In this document: in pieces, positions 1-6,894 of the stretch
How positions within the stretch are numbered: the first letter of the stretch is position 1
Layout of the letters: each line of letters starts with the position of its first letter
Assembly: GCA_019241095.1 (NCBI GenBank)
Contig: JAFAXJ010000187.1
Location: 1 to 12,413, forward strand
Length of the DNA stretch: 12,413 nt
Direction of reading: 5' to 3'
Origin: Verrucomicrobiota bacterium
GTDB lineage: Bacteria > Verrucomicrobiota > Verrucomicrobiia > Chthoniobacterales > JAFAMB01
The notes under the pieces: model-generated
What the model saw: the letters and a program-made list of their open reading frames with translations, nothing else
Told to the model about the DNA's origin: nothing
The model's database searches: none
Program-made: the position numbers and the translations under genes

Positions 1-1348
1 CCAACTCGAACGGAATCTCGTAAGAGCAACCATTGATCGATTCAAAATTCGTACTCCCTCTGTTGATCAACCAGTTGCGTTTTTGAGCGGCGGCAATCAG
101 CAAAAGGTGGTGATTGGGCGCTGGGTAATATCCGATCCGAAGCTTTACGTCTTTGATGAACCTACCCAGGGTGTTGATGTTGCTACGAAATTGGAACTAT
201 ATCGCGTTATTCGCGATCTTGCCGGTCGGGGAGCAGCTATCATTCTGCTCTCCTCAGATTTGTTGGAATTGATCGGATTAAGTGACAGAATTCTTGTAGT
301 TTCGCGCGGAGTGATCGTTGATTCAGTTCCTTCGGTTGATGCGACCGAAGAGCGGATTGTTGGCAGTGCGGTCTCACAGAAGGCAGGTTTCGGAGTACCG
401 GATACGCCCAGATCACGGCGAATGCTTGGATCACGTGCGCCATTGCTGCGGCGATACGGGAACGTCTTGCTTCTTCTTGTTCTGATGTTGAGCGTCGCCT
501 TTTATACCTGTAGCAAGTCTAAATATTTCCTGACGGAACGGAATCTAGGTAGTCTTCTTCTACAACTAGTTCCGCTCGCATTCGCGTCAATCGGACAAAT
601 GATGGTCATTCTACTTGGGGGGATCGATCTTTCCGTTGGGCCAGTGATTAGCTTGACGACGGCCTTGGCATCGTACTTCTTACTTCCAGGGCTGGAACCG
701 TTTGGAATTTTTTTATGCATGCTCGCTGGGCTCATCATCGGCGGCACAAATGCAATTTTAATTCTTGCATTGAAAATCCCTGATCTCATAAGTACTCTCT
801 CTACCTACTCGATCGTTTTCGGGTTAGCGCTGTTAGTTCGACCAAGCCCCGGTGGGCATGTTAGTGAGGCATTCTCTGATCTTATAACGGCGCGTTTAGG
901 TTGGGTACCAACGATCACGTTAGTCGTTATCATGTTGGTGCTGTTGGGCGAATGGTTGTTAGTTAAGAGCCGAGTTGGGATCCATTTCTATGCCGCCGGT
1001 GCGCGACCGGAAGCCGCCTACTTATGTGGCATTCCGGTAACTCATTTACGATTTGTAAGCTATCTATTCTCGGGTTTGATGGCAGCTGTCGCGGGGTTGG
1101 TTGTTGCCGCTCGAATAGGAAGCGGAGATCCCCAATCCGGAAGCCAGTTCACACTGTCGTCCGTCGCTGCTGTGGTAGTTGGTGGTACCAGTATTTTCGG
1201 CGGACGCGGAACTCTTATTGGAACCTTCCTTGCTGCGATTTTTTTAGTGCTTTTGCAGGACGCATTAAATCAGATTCATGTGACAGCCTATTATCAATAT
1301 ATCTGGACTGGGCTGTTATTACTAATAGCTGTGGCTTTCAAGGATTGA
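1..1348 (+). CDS. Sugar ABC transporter ATPase-permease fusion (RbsA C-terminal half + RbsC-like), 5' end missing
   Basis: The reading frame is open from base 2, so the gene begins off the left edge. The first ~27 visible residues lead into the ABC signature LSGGNQQKV (base 83), followed by Walker B KLYVFDEPTQGVD and an ILLSSDL segment in the H-loop position. This is the second nucleotide-binding half of a ribose/arabinose-type (CUT2) ATPase. After a polar linker (about bases 365-455) the same frame continues into a complete BPD_transp_2 permease with about 8-10 hydrophobic segments, including GGIDLSVGP (near base 620) and GGTSIFGGRGT (near base 1185), both typical of RbsC. CUT2 ATPase and permease are usually separate genes; here they form one chain in the inner membrane. 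The visible fragment has 448 residues; a full protein would be about 800-850 (inference). The substrate cannot be read from the sequence beyond 'sugar'. Base use is AT-richer than in the central operon, and the gene ends 88 bp from the converging dehydrogenase gene. Confidence 0.9.
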   Translation, partial: QLERNLVRATIDRFKIRTPSVDQPVAFLSGGNQQKVVIGRWVISDPKLYVFDEPTQGVDVATKLELYRVIRDLAGRGAAIILLSSDLLELIGLSDRILVVSRGVIVDSVPSVDATEERIVGSAVSQKAGFGVPDTPRSRRMLGSRAPLLRRYGNVLLLLVLMLSVAFYTCSKSKYFLTERNLGSLLLQLVPLAFASIGQMMVILLGGIDLSVGPVISLTTALASYFLLPGLEPFGIFLCMLAGLIIGGTNAILILALKIPDLISTLSTYSIVFGLALLVRPSPGGHVSEAFSDLITARLGWVPTITLVVIMLVLLGEWLLVKSRVGIHFYAAGARPEAAYLCGIPVTHLRFVSYLFSGLMAAVAGLVVAARIGSGDPQSGSQFTLSSVAAVVVGGTSIFGGRGTLIGTFLAAIFLVLLQDALNQIHVTAYYQYIWTGLLLLIAVAFKD

Positions 1349-1436
1349 AGGACCGCATGGCATCTCCCTGAGGCTGCTATTGCCTACCCCGAGGCGAAGA
1401 AACACGACGGCAGAGCCTTGCTCTAGAGTGAGTGAC
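1349..1436. other. Convergent intergenic gap with a weak stem-loop
   Basis: Only 88 bp separate the two converging genes. A 7-bp perfect inverted repeat, GTGAGTG (1428-1434) and CACTCAC (1441-1447) with a 6-nt loop, spans the stop codon of the dehydrogenase gene. No T-run follows on either strand, so it is not a convincing intrinsic terminator, although a bidirectional stop role is possible. Confidence 0.3.
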
Positions 1437-2882
1437 TCAACACTCACCTGGCCCTGGCTCATCCGGTAAGTTCTCTTTTGTCAGTTCTCCGTTGATAGTC
1501 CTCCAGATGCCTCGAGTATTTCTGTTCAGCAACGGTTCGGGTAAGAGATCTGGCGGCGCGTTTTGAAGGCATATTGGTCGCGCAAATCTAAATATCGCGG
1601 CGGTTCCGACCGACGTGAAGCGGCTATCAGTTGTCGCAGGAAACGGCCCACCGTGCTGCATGGCCGGACAAACTTCAACACCGGTAGGATATCCGTTCCA
1701 AATAATCCTGCCTGCCTTTTTAGTCAAAATTGAAGATAACGCCCGGGATGCAGCATTGTCCTCCGGTTCTGCATGGATGGTTGCCGTCAACTGACCTGTT
1801 AAGTCCTGAGCTAACTGAGTGAGTTCCTCCATGTCAGTGCATTCAATCAAGACAGTCGCCGGTCCGAATAGCTCCTCACGTAGCCGTGCTTCAGCGCTGA
1901 ATTCTTGAAATTTTGCGTTCACGAGGGCGACTGGCCCTTTCATCTCCAGAAAACGTGCTACTTCACCGACAGATTTCTGAAAGCGTTGCTCAATGGATTC
2001 GGTAAGCATCTTGCCTCCAGGATAAGAGGATAATTCCTTAGCGAACAGTCTCCTGAATTCATTGAAAGTTTTGCCGCCCAGCCCGCAAACCAGACCCGGC
2101 TTCGTGCAGAACTGACCCACACCAAGGGTAACGGAAGCAGCTAAATCCTTTGCAATACGGTCAGCTCGTTTTTCTAGAGCTGCAGGTAAAACAAACAGGG
2201 GATTTAGACTTCCCATTTCTGCGAAAACCGGAATCGGATGGGGTCGAGACGCCGCTGCTTCGTACAGCGCACGTCCTGCTCCGAGTGAACCAGTGAAACC
2301 GACTGCGCAAATCTCCTTGTGAGTGACTAATTCCAGCCCGGCTTGGGTACTGGTATCGGAGAGCATCGAGAATACGCCAGTCGAAACACTGCACTCGGAG
2401 ATTGCTCTGTCGATTGCTTCAGCCACGAGTCTTGAGGTGCGCGGATGACCGGGATGGGGTTTTATCACCACCGGACACCCAGCAGCCAGCGCGGAAGCGG
2501 TATCGCCGCCTGCCACCGAGAAAGCCAGGGGAAAATTGCTTGCAGCAAAAACCGCCACAGGCCCGAGCTGGACGAGCATCCGACGGATATCAGGCCGCGG
2601 AAGTGGCGTGCGATCTGGGAGCGCGACATCGATCCTGGCGTCTATCCAGGATCCTTCTCGAACCAGTTCAGCAAACAGGCGGAGCTGATTCACCGTGCGT
2701 GCACGTTCTCCTGTCAATCGAGCTGGCGAAAGGGCGGTTTCTTCCTGGCAGACCGATATCAATTCGGCCCCTAGAGCGTTAATCTCGTCTCCTATTCTAT
2801 TCAGAAAAGCGCTCAGCTGTTCAGGAGGAAGGGAAGCATAACTTCCTGCGCGTTCCATGATATGATCTAGTTCTTTGCTCAT
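1437..2882 (-). CDS. Alpha-ketoglutarate-semialdehyde dehydrogenase (2,5-dioxopentanoate dehydrogenase, NADP-type)
   Basis: This aldehyde dehydrogenase oxidises alpha-ketoglutarate semialdehyde to alpha-ketoglutarate, the last step of non-phosphorylating pentose, hexarate and hydroxyproline breakdown in the cytosol. Visible signatures are ASNFPLAFSVAGGDTASALA (residues 114-133, with the oxyanion Asn116), KPHPGHPRTS (141-150), the GFTGSLGAG cofactor loop (195-203), the general base in FAEMGSLNP (Glu222), catalytic Cys259 in GQFCTKPGLV, and ELFGP (337-341). The NGYPTGVEVCPAMQHGGPFP block (396-415) is characteristic of the KGSADH subgroup. The start is supported by a strong Shine-Dalgarno AAAGGAG at 2900-2894, 11 nt from ATG. 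The protein has 481 residues against roughly 525 for the subgroup, lacking about 40-45 residues at the N-terminus; the upstream frame is closed by a stop at 2904. All catalytic elements are present. It is the last gene of the leftward arabinose operon, and its ATG overlaps the stop of the FAH remnant upstream (ATGA). Confidence 0.9.
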   Translation of the reverse strand: MSKELDHIMERAGSYASLPPEQLSAFLNRIGDEINALGAELISVCQEETALSPARLTGERARTVNQLRLFAELVREGSWIDARIDVALPDRTPLPRPDIRRMLVQLGPVAVFAASNFPLAFSVAGGDTASALAAGCPVVIKPHPGHPRTSRLVAEAIDRAISECSVSTGVFSMLSDTSTQAGLELVTHKEICAVGFTGSLGAGRALYEAAASRPHPIPVFAEMGSLNPLFVLPAALEKRADRIAKDLAASVTLGVGQFCTKPGLVCGLGGKTFNEFRRLFAKELSSYPGGKMLTESIEQRFQKSVGEVARFLEMKGPVALVNAKFQEFSAEARLREELFGPATVLIECTDMEELTQLAQDLTGQLTATIHAEPEDNAASRALSSILTKKAGRIIWNGYPTGVEVCPAMQHGGPFPATTDSRFTSVGTAAIFRFARPICLQNAPPDLLPEPLLNRNTRGIWRTINGELTKENLPDEPGPGEC

Positions 2883-3080
2883 GATTGGTCGTTCTCCTTT
2901 TGATCATCGCGCTCTTGACCTGCGAGCGCCAGATCGAGTTTGTCCCCCTTGAGAGTCTGGGGACTACCAATTGGCTGGATAGTGATCGCAACCTTGTCTG
3001 CTCACCAAAGATTCGCCCGAAGGGCTCGATCGTGATACCGGAGACCCGCATAAAGCTCAAGCGCAGGCGGCTGCGACCAT
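2879..3080 (-). pseudogene. Degraded 3' stub of a FAH-family (2-keto-3-deoxy-pentonate dehydratase-like) gene
   Basis: Between araH and the dehydrogenase gene, leftward reading gives [11 protein letters not shown] (from about 2997), identical to the C-terminal stretch of the FAH-family protein at the right end of this window. At nucleotide level, 2965-2999 matches 11784-11818 at 33 of 35 positions, and both differences are synonymous in the FAH frame (Ile and Thr codons). Upstream the frame is broken: a TGA lies two codons before the match, and the resembling segment FMRVSGITIEPFGRIFGEQ sits in another frame, consistent with a one-base shift relative to [18 protein letters not shown] of the intact copy. 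Downstream the frame runs on for about 28 unrelated residues to a TGA overlapping the dehydrogenase ATG. I interpret it as the scar of a dehydratase gene once located here. The short match is solid; the upstream boundary is approximate. Confidence 0.65.
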
Positions 3081-3090
3081 CACCGGCAGA

Positions 3091-4101
3091 TCAATCGCGA
3101 GCCGCGCGGCTGCGCAGTTGGTCGACGAGGACCGCAATCAACAAAATGGCTCCGCGGACCAGATACTGGTAAAACGCAGAGACGTTTAGAAGGTCCATCA
3201 CGTTTTCCGCTGTCCCCATGATAAGCACCCCAATGGCCACGCCCGAAATGGTCGCACGACCCCCCATCAGCGAAACACCACCCAAGACGCAGGCTGAGAT
3301 CACATTAAGCTCGAACCCTTGCGCGGCGTTCGGCTGGCCGCTGGTGATCCGGGAAGCGAGGATGACGCCTGCCAGGGCGGCAACGGCGCCTTGGATGGCA
3401 AAAATCAAAACTCGAGTGCGTTCGACTTTGATCCCAGCCAGCCGGGAAGCTTCCGGATTCCCACCAATCGCCAGAGTGTTGCGTCCGTACACGGTCTTGT
3501 TCAGAAGGACACCGAACATGATGAAGCAAATCAGGGTCGTCCAGATCGGCATTGAGATCCCAAGAAAGGCCGTTCCTGCCAAGTAGATGAAGGCCTCATT
3601 GCTGACCCCAACAGCTTGGCCCCCTGATGCAATAAACGCCAACCCGCGCACGATTTCCATCATGGCCAGTGTGGTAATGAGCGCGTTTATCCGAAGATAG
3701 GCAATGATCGATCCGTTAGCAAACCCGATCAGTGCGCCTGCCAACACGGCAGCGGCGACGCTGATGACCACGTTATCCGTGGCGTTTAATATCATCGCGC
3801 AGAGAACGCCGGCAAACGCGACCATCGATCCAACCGAGAGATCGAAGTCGCGCGATGCCAGACAGAACATCATCGTGCAGGCCACCATCCCAATCTGCGA
3901 GACGGACAGCGCCAGCCCCAGCAGATTTTCGATAGACAGAAAATGGGGCACCGCGATTGAAAGCACGACGAAGAGCAGCAGGAAGATCAGCACCAAACTG
4001 AACTCATCTATCAATTGCAAAAGTTGGCGGTGTTGAGCGCTTTGCGTGCCCGGTTCTGCGGGGTGAGGTACGCTGACTTTTTCGTCCGTGGTCACCTTCA
4101 T
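3091..4101 (-). CDS. araH: L-arabinose ABC transporter permease AraH
   Basis: This is the inner-membrane permease of the L-arabinose importer. At 336 residues it matches the length of E. coli AraH (about 328), and its motifs line up: [14 protein letters not shown] (79-92), [74 protein letters not shown] and a tail with [18 protein letters not shown]. About 8-10 hydrophobic segments fit the BPD_transp_2 fold. The start codon overlaps the araG stop (ATGA at 4101-4098), and a Shine-Dalgarno AGAGGA (4116-4111) lies inside the araG 3' end, so the two are probably translationally coupled and made in equal amounts. The N-terminal ~30 residues are polar and cytoplasmic. The arabinose assignment rests on the close overall match to AraH and on the AraF partner. 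Confidence 0.93.
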   Translation of the reverse strand: MKVTTDEKVSVPHPAEPGTQSAQHRQLLQLIDEFSLVLIFLLLFVVLSIAVPHFLSIENLLGLALSVSQIGMVACTMMFCLASRDFDLSVGSMVAFAGVLCAMILNATDNVVISVAAAVLAGALIGFANGSIIAYLRINALITTLAMMEIVRGLAFIASGGQAVGVSNEAFIYLAGTAFLGISMPIWTTLICFIMFGVLLNKTVYGRNTLAIGGNPEASRLAGIKVERTRVLIFAIQGAVAALAGVILASRITSGQPNAAQGFELNVISACVLGGVSLMGGRATISGVAIGVLIMGTAENVMDLLNVSAFYQYLVRGAILLIAVLVDQLRSRAARD

Positions 4102-5603
4102 TTTACTTTATCCTCTATGGGAAGGGCTAATTTTAAAACGCGCTCTTCGTTTGCATCCGACCGAGACAACTCGCCGGACACGCTTCCTTCACGCATCACA
4201 ATGATTCGGTCTGAAATGCCCAAAACCTCCGGTAATTCACTAGAAACCACGATGACCGCACAGCCTTGTTCAGCAAGTTGGTACAGGATTTGATAGATTT
4301 CGTTTTTTGCCCCGACGTCAATCCCTCGGGTTGGCTCATCCATGATCACCACCTTCAAAGCAGGTTCCGCTAACCAGCGTCCAAGGATTGTCTTTTGCTG
4401 GTTACCGCCCGATAGAAAACGTATTAGCTGGCGCCGGCCAGGCGTCTTGATCCGCAACCTCTTTATGAACGTGTCGGCGGTTTGAGCTTCACGCTTAGCG
4501 TTTACGAAAATTCCCCAGCGCAGGTAACCGCGGCGGCAGCTGATGTTAATGTTTTCGGAAACCGACCGAATAGGGACGACTCCTTCCTCCTTGCGATCTT
4601 CCGGGCAGAGCACAATGCCCTTACGAATGGCGTCGGACGGCCGTCGAATCCGCAGGGGTTTGCCGTCCAGCGTGAGCTGTCCCTTCTGCGCCTTGTCTGC
4701 GCCGTAAATTAAACGCATTAGTTCACTGCGCCCGGCTCCGACCAAGCCAAAAAAGCCCAAAATCTCACCGCGACGCACTGAAAAGCTGGCCGGCTGCTTC
4801 AGCTTCGGTCCTACCAGCTCTTGCACCTGCAGCCGCGACTCCCCCAATGGCCGAGCACGATAATCGTAAATATCTTTAATTTCACGGCCCACCATTTGAC
4901 GCACGAGCAACTCGCGGGTCAGCCCCGACATGCTGCGATGTGAGACGACCGTTTGCCCGTCTCGGAGGATGGTGCAGGCGTCGCACAGATCAAAAATCTC
5001 ATCCAGCCGGTGTGAAACATAGATGAGAACCCTTCCTTGGGCCTGCAAGTCCTTGACTAACCGGAACAGAACCTCGGTTTCCCGATGAGAGAGACTGCTG
5101 GTCGGTTCATCAAGAGCGATGATCTTGGCTTCCCTCAGTAAAGCCTTGCAAATTTCCACCATTTGGCGCTGGGCAATCGAAAGACGGGCCAACCTAACGG
5201 TCGGGTTTAACGAAACGCCCATCGCTTTCAGGCGGGTGCGCACGAACTCCATAGTGACGCGTGCCCGGACAAAACCAAAGCGGTTTGGTAAATGGCCGAG
5301 GAGCAGGTTTTCGGCCACGCTCAGGTGCGGGACGTATTGCAATTCCTGATGGATGATCGCGACACCGGACGCGATGGAATCGGCAGCGCTGGCAAAATGT
5401 CGGGGTTGGTTTGCGATGCGCAGCTCTCCCCCATTGGGCTGGTATTCTCCACCCAGTATTTTAAGGAGCGTCGACTTACCGGCGCCATTTTCTCCCAGTA
5501 GCCCGTGCACTGAACCGGCATCCACCGCAAAGGTGACTCCGCTGAGTGCCTTCACCCCCGGAAAGAGCTTCGTGATGTCGTTGAACTGAAGATACGCAGA
5601 CAT
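4098..5603 (-). CDS. araG: L-arabinose ABC transporter ATP-binding protein AraG
   Basis: This is the double ATPase that powers arabinose import with AraF and AraH. From the start chosen here it has 501 residues (E. coli AraG, 504). First half: FPGVKAL near residue 15, Walker [10 protein letters not shown] (37-45), Q-loop in HQEL (85-88), a variant signature [11 protein letters not shown] (141-151), Walker [11 protein letters not shown] (161-170) and the H-loop histidine in YVSHR (198). Second half: the degenerate Walker [11 protein letters not shown] (286-295) typical of this family, [24 protein letters not shown] (397-410), Walker [17 protein letters not shown] and [10 protein letters not shown]. 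The frame is open to a GTG at 5660, but family alignment favours the ATG at 5603 ([14 protein letters not shown]). Neither start has a clear Shine-Dalgarno site. It lies 127 bp after araF, with a stem-loop between, and overlaps araH by 4 bp. Confidence 0.92.
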   Translation of the reverse strand: MSAYLQFNDITKLFPGVKALSGVTFAVDAGSVHGLLGENGAGKSTLLKILGGEYQPNGGELRIANQPRHFASAADSIASGVAIIHQELQYVPHLSVAENLLLGHLPNRFGFVRARVTMEFVRTRLKAMGVSLNPTVRLARLSIAQRQMVEICKALLREAKIIALDEPTSSLSHRETEVLFRLVKDLQAQGRVLIYVSHRLDEIFDLCDACTILRDGQTVVSHRSMSGLTRELLVRQMVGREIKDIYDYRARPLGESRLQVQELVGPKLKQPASFSVRRGEILGFFGLVGAGRSELMRLIYGADKAQKGQLTLDGKPLRIRRPSDAIRKGIVLCPEDRKEEGVVPIRSVSENINISCRRGYLRWGIFVNAKREAQTADTFIKRLRIKTPGRRQLIRFLSGGNQQKTILGRWLAEPALKVVIMDEPTRGIDVGAKNEIYQILYQLAEQGCAVIVVSSELPEVLGISDRIIVMREGSVSGELSRSDANEERVLKLALPIEDKVK

Positions 5604-5670
5604 CGTCTGGATCGGTGAATGATTTAGCAAACGCAAACGGCTGGCCGCCTTCGGTGACACGCTGGTTCAG

Positions 5671-5698
5671 GGGTTGAGCGCTGACTCAGTCTCAACCC
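5671..5698 (-). promoter_or_regulatory. Stem-loop in the araF-araG intergenic region
   Basis: A perfect 8-bp inverted repeat, GGGTTGAG and CTCAACCC, surrounds a 12-nt centre that itself contains CTGA-C-TCAG. No T-run follows in the direction of transcription, so it is not a full intrinsic terminator. It lies just after araF in a 127-bp gap. In many binding-protein-dependent importers a hairpin here protects the 3' end of the binding-protein message or weakens read-through, giving far more binding protein than membrane components. The fold is seen in the sequence; the role is inferred. Confidence 0.6.
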
Positions 5699-5730
5699 GG
5701 GTGTGCCGGTCAGGTTTCCTCAGGGGTGAT

Positions 5731-6729
5731 TCAAACACCGAATTCAGCGCGAACCGCTTTCTGATTTTCGCGGGTCATCAGCTTGCCCTCCGTCAGGGTG
5801 AGCTTAGCAGGTTCTTGATTCTTTGTGATCCAATTGTACATATCAATTGCAGTTTCGTAGCCGTGGCGCTTGGGACTGATCAATACGGTGCCGAAGAACC
5901 CGGTCAGCTCGGGTTTGTCAAATTCATTGATCGCTGAAGCCGCACCCCCGATACCCACCCCGATCATGCTGTCGGCTTTAAAACCACGGCCCTCGGCGGC
6001 ACGCACCGCGCCGAGCACCGCCTCATCGTTCAGGCCGAAGGCAACCCATTTCTTAAATTTTGGATTTTTGATGATCGCGATGTTCGCTGCATTGAACGCG
6101 CTCTCGGTGTCAGTCTTCGCTTGGGGGGTATCGATGATGTTTGCCTGGGGAAAACCACCTGCCAGAAGAGCTTCGGTCGCGCCCGAGGTACGGTCATGAG
6201 CCGTTGGCAGCTGTTCGTAAGTGACACGAATCGCGCCGACCTCGTCCATGTTCCAGCCGCGCTTTTTTATCTCGTCAACAATCGCCTGGCCGACCTGTTT
6301 GCCAATGTTGTGCGCCGAGATTCCCATATGCGGAACGCTCTCGATCGGATTGCCCTTGCCGTCCACCAACCGGTCGTCGACCGTCATCAGTTTAAGACGA
6401 TCCACTTTTGATTTGGCGACGATGCCCGGGCCCAGCTTTACGTCGGGAGGACAGATGACGTATCCCTGGGCTTTCTGAGACGCGAGGTTGTCGATGGCGG
6501 TCATGACCTTCTCGCCGTCGACCGCGCCGATTTTGATTACCGTGAATCCTTTTTCCTTGGCGGCCACATCGGCCCATCGCCATTCATCCTGAAACCACGG
6601 TTCTTCTGGTTGTTTCACCACGAACCCGATTTTCACATCTTCAGCCGTCAAATGGCTGACGCACAACAGGCTGAGGGCTCCAGTGACTAATGCAGTCATG
6701 AAGCCCCTTCTATTATTATTTGATTTCAT
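5731..6729 (-). CDS. araF: Periplasmic L-arabinose-binding protein AraF
   Basis: This is the substrate-binding protein delivering L-arabinose to AraGH. The start chosen is the ATG at 6729, giving 332 residues (E. coli AraF, 329) with a signal peptide: basic n-region KSNNNRR, hydrophobic core, probable cleavage after LTA (residue 29). The longer open frame to 6888 would bury this signal and is rejected; a second ATG at residue 11 has a better Shine-Dalgarno (AGAAGG) but loses the basic residues. The mature protein tracks E. coli AraF closely: VKQPEEPWFQ (38-47), VICPPD, TVDDRLV (116-122), TAHDRTSG, AFNAANIAI, FGLNDEAVLGAVRAAEG. Residues matching the known arabinose ligands (from memory Lys10, Glu14, Trp16, Phe17, Asp89, Asp90, Arg151, Asn205 and Asn232 of mature ABP) are kept. 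The position of Met108 appears to be Ile139, which could alter preference between arabinose and galactose. It follows the DUF5107-TPR gene by 165 bp. Confidence 0.93.
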   Translation of the reverse strand: MKSNNNRRGFMTALVTGALSLLCVSHLTAEDVKIGFVVKQPEEPWFQDEWRWADVAAKEKGFTVIKIGAVDGEKVMTAIDNLASQKAQGYVICPPDVKLGPGIVAKSKVDRLKLMTVDDRLVDGKGNPIESVPHMGISAHNIGKQVGQAIVDEIKKRGWNMDEVGAIRVTYEQLPTAHDRTSGATEALLAGGFPQANIIDTPQAKTDTESAFNAANIAIIKNPKFKKWVAFGLNDEAVLGAVRAAEGRGFKADSMIGVGIGGAASAINEFDKPELTGFFGTVLISPKRHGYETAIDMYNWITKNQEPAKLTLTEGKLMTRENQKAVRAEFGV

Positions 6730-6894
6730 AGCAAGTACTGCATCGTGCCCGACGGCTTGCGACGTCGCCGCAAACGCCAAAGCGCAACTATCATTTGCCC
6801 TCCGGGCAGAAACCGGCTGGACCGAGTTGAAAAGAATCTGGCAAAATTCCGCATTTTTGAGGGAAGGTAGGAGAATACCTGATGACACATTATA
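6730..6894 (-). promoter_or_regulatory. Gap upstream of araF with a perfect -10 hexamer
   Basis: These 165 bp separate the DUF5107-TPR stop from the araF start. Read leftward, a perfect TATAAT lies at 6894-6889, directly after the TAG stop of the upstream gene. The region 17 nt upstream of it (inside the end of that gene) shows no good TTGACA. It could be an internal promoter giving araFGH expression independent of the long upstream gene, with a leader of about 150 nt. A weak CAAAA/TTTTG hairpin is seen around 6839-6858. No recognised AraC-type half-sites were found. Confidence 0.3.

Noticed and set aside
2821..3060. 79-residue minus-strand frame covering the araH-dehydrogenase gap
   Set aside because: It runs out of frame into the dehydrogenase gene. 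Its only protein-like part belongs to the frame-shifted FAH remnant, so it is not a gene.
5604..5660. Upstream GTG start for AraG at 5660
   Set aside because: The extra 19 residues have no counterpart in AraG, and no ribosome binding site precedes this GTG. The ATG at 5603 aligns with the family start.
6730..6888. Extended AraF start at 6888
   Set aside because: It would place 53 residues before a clear signal peptide (KSNNNRR plus hydrophobic core), which is incompatible with export of a periplasmic binding protein.
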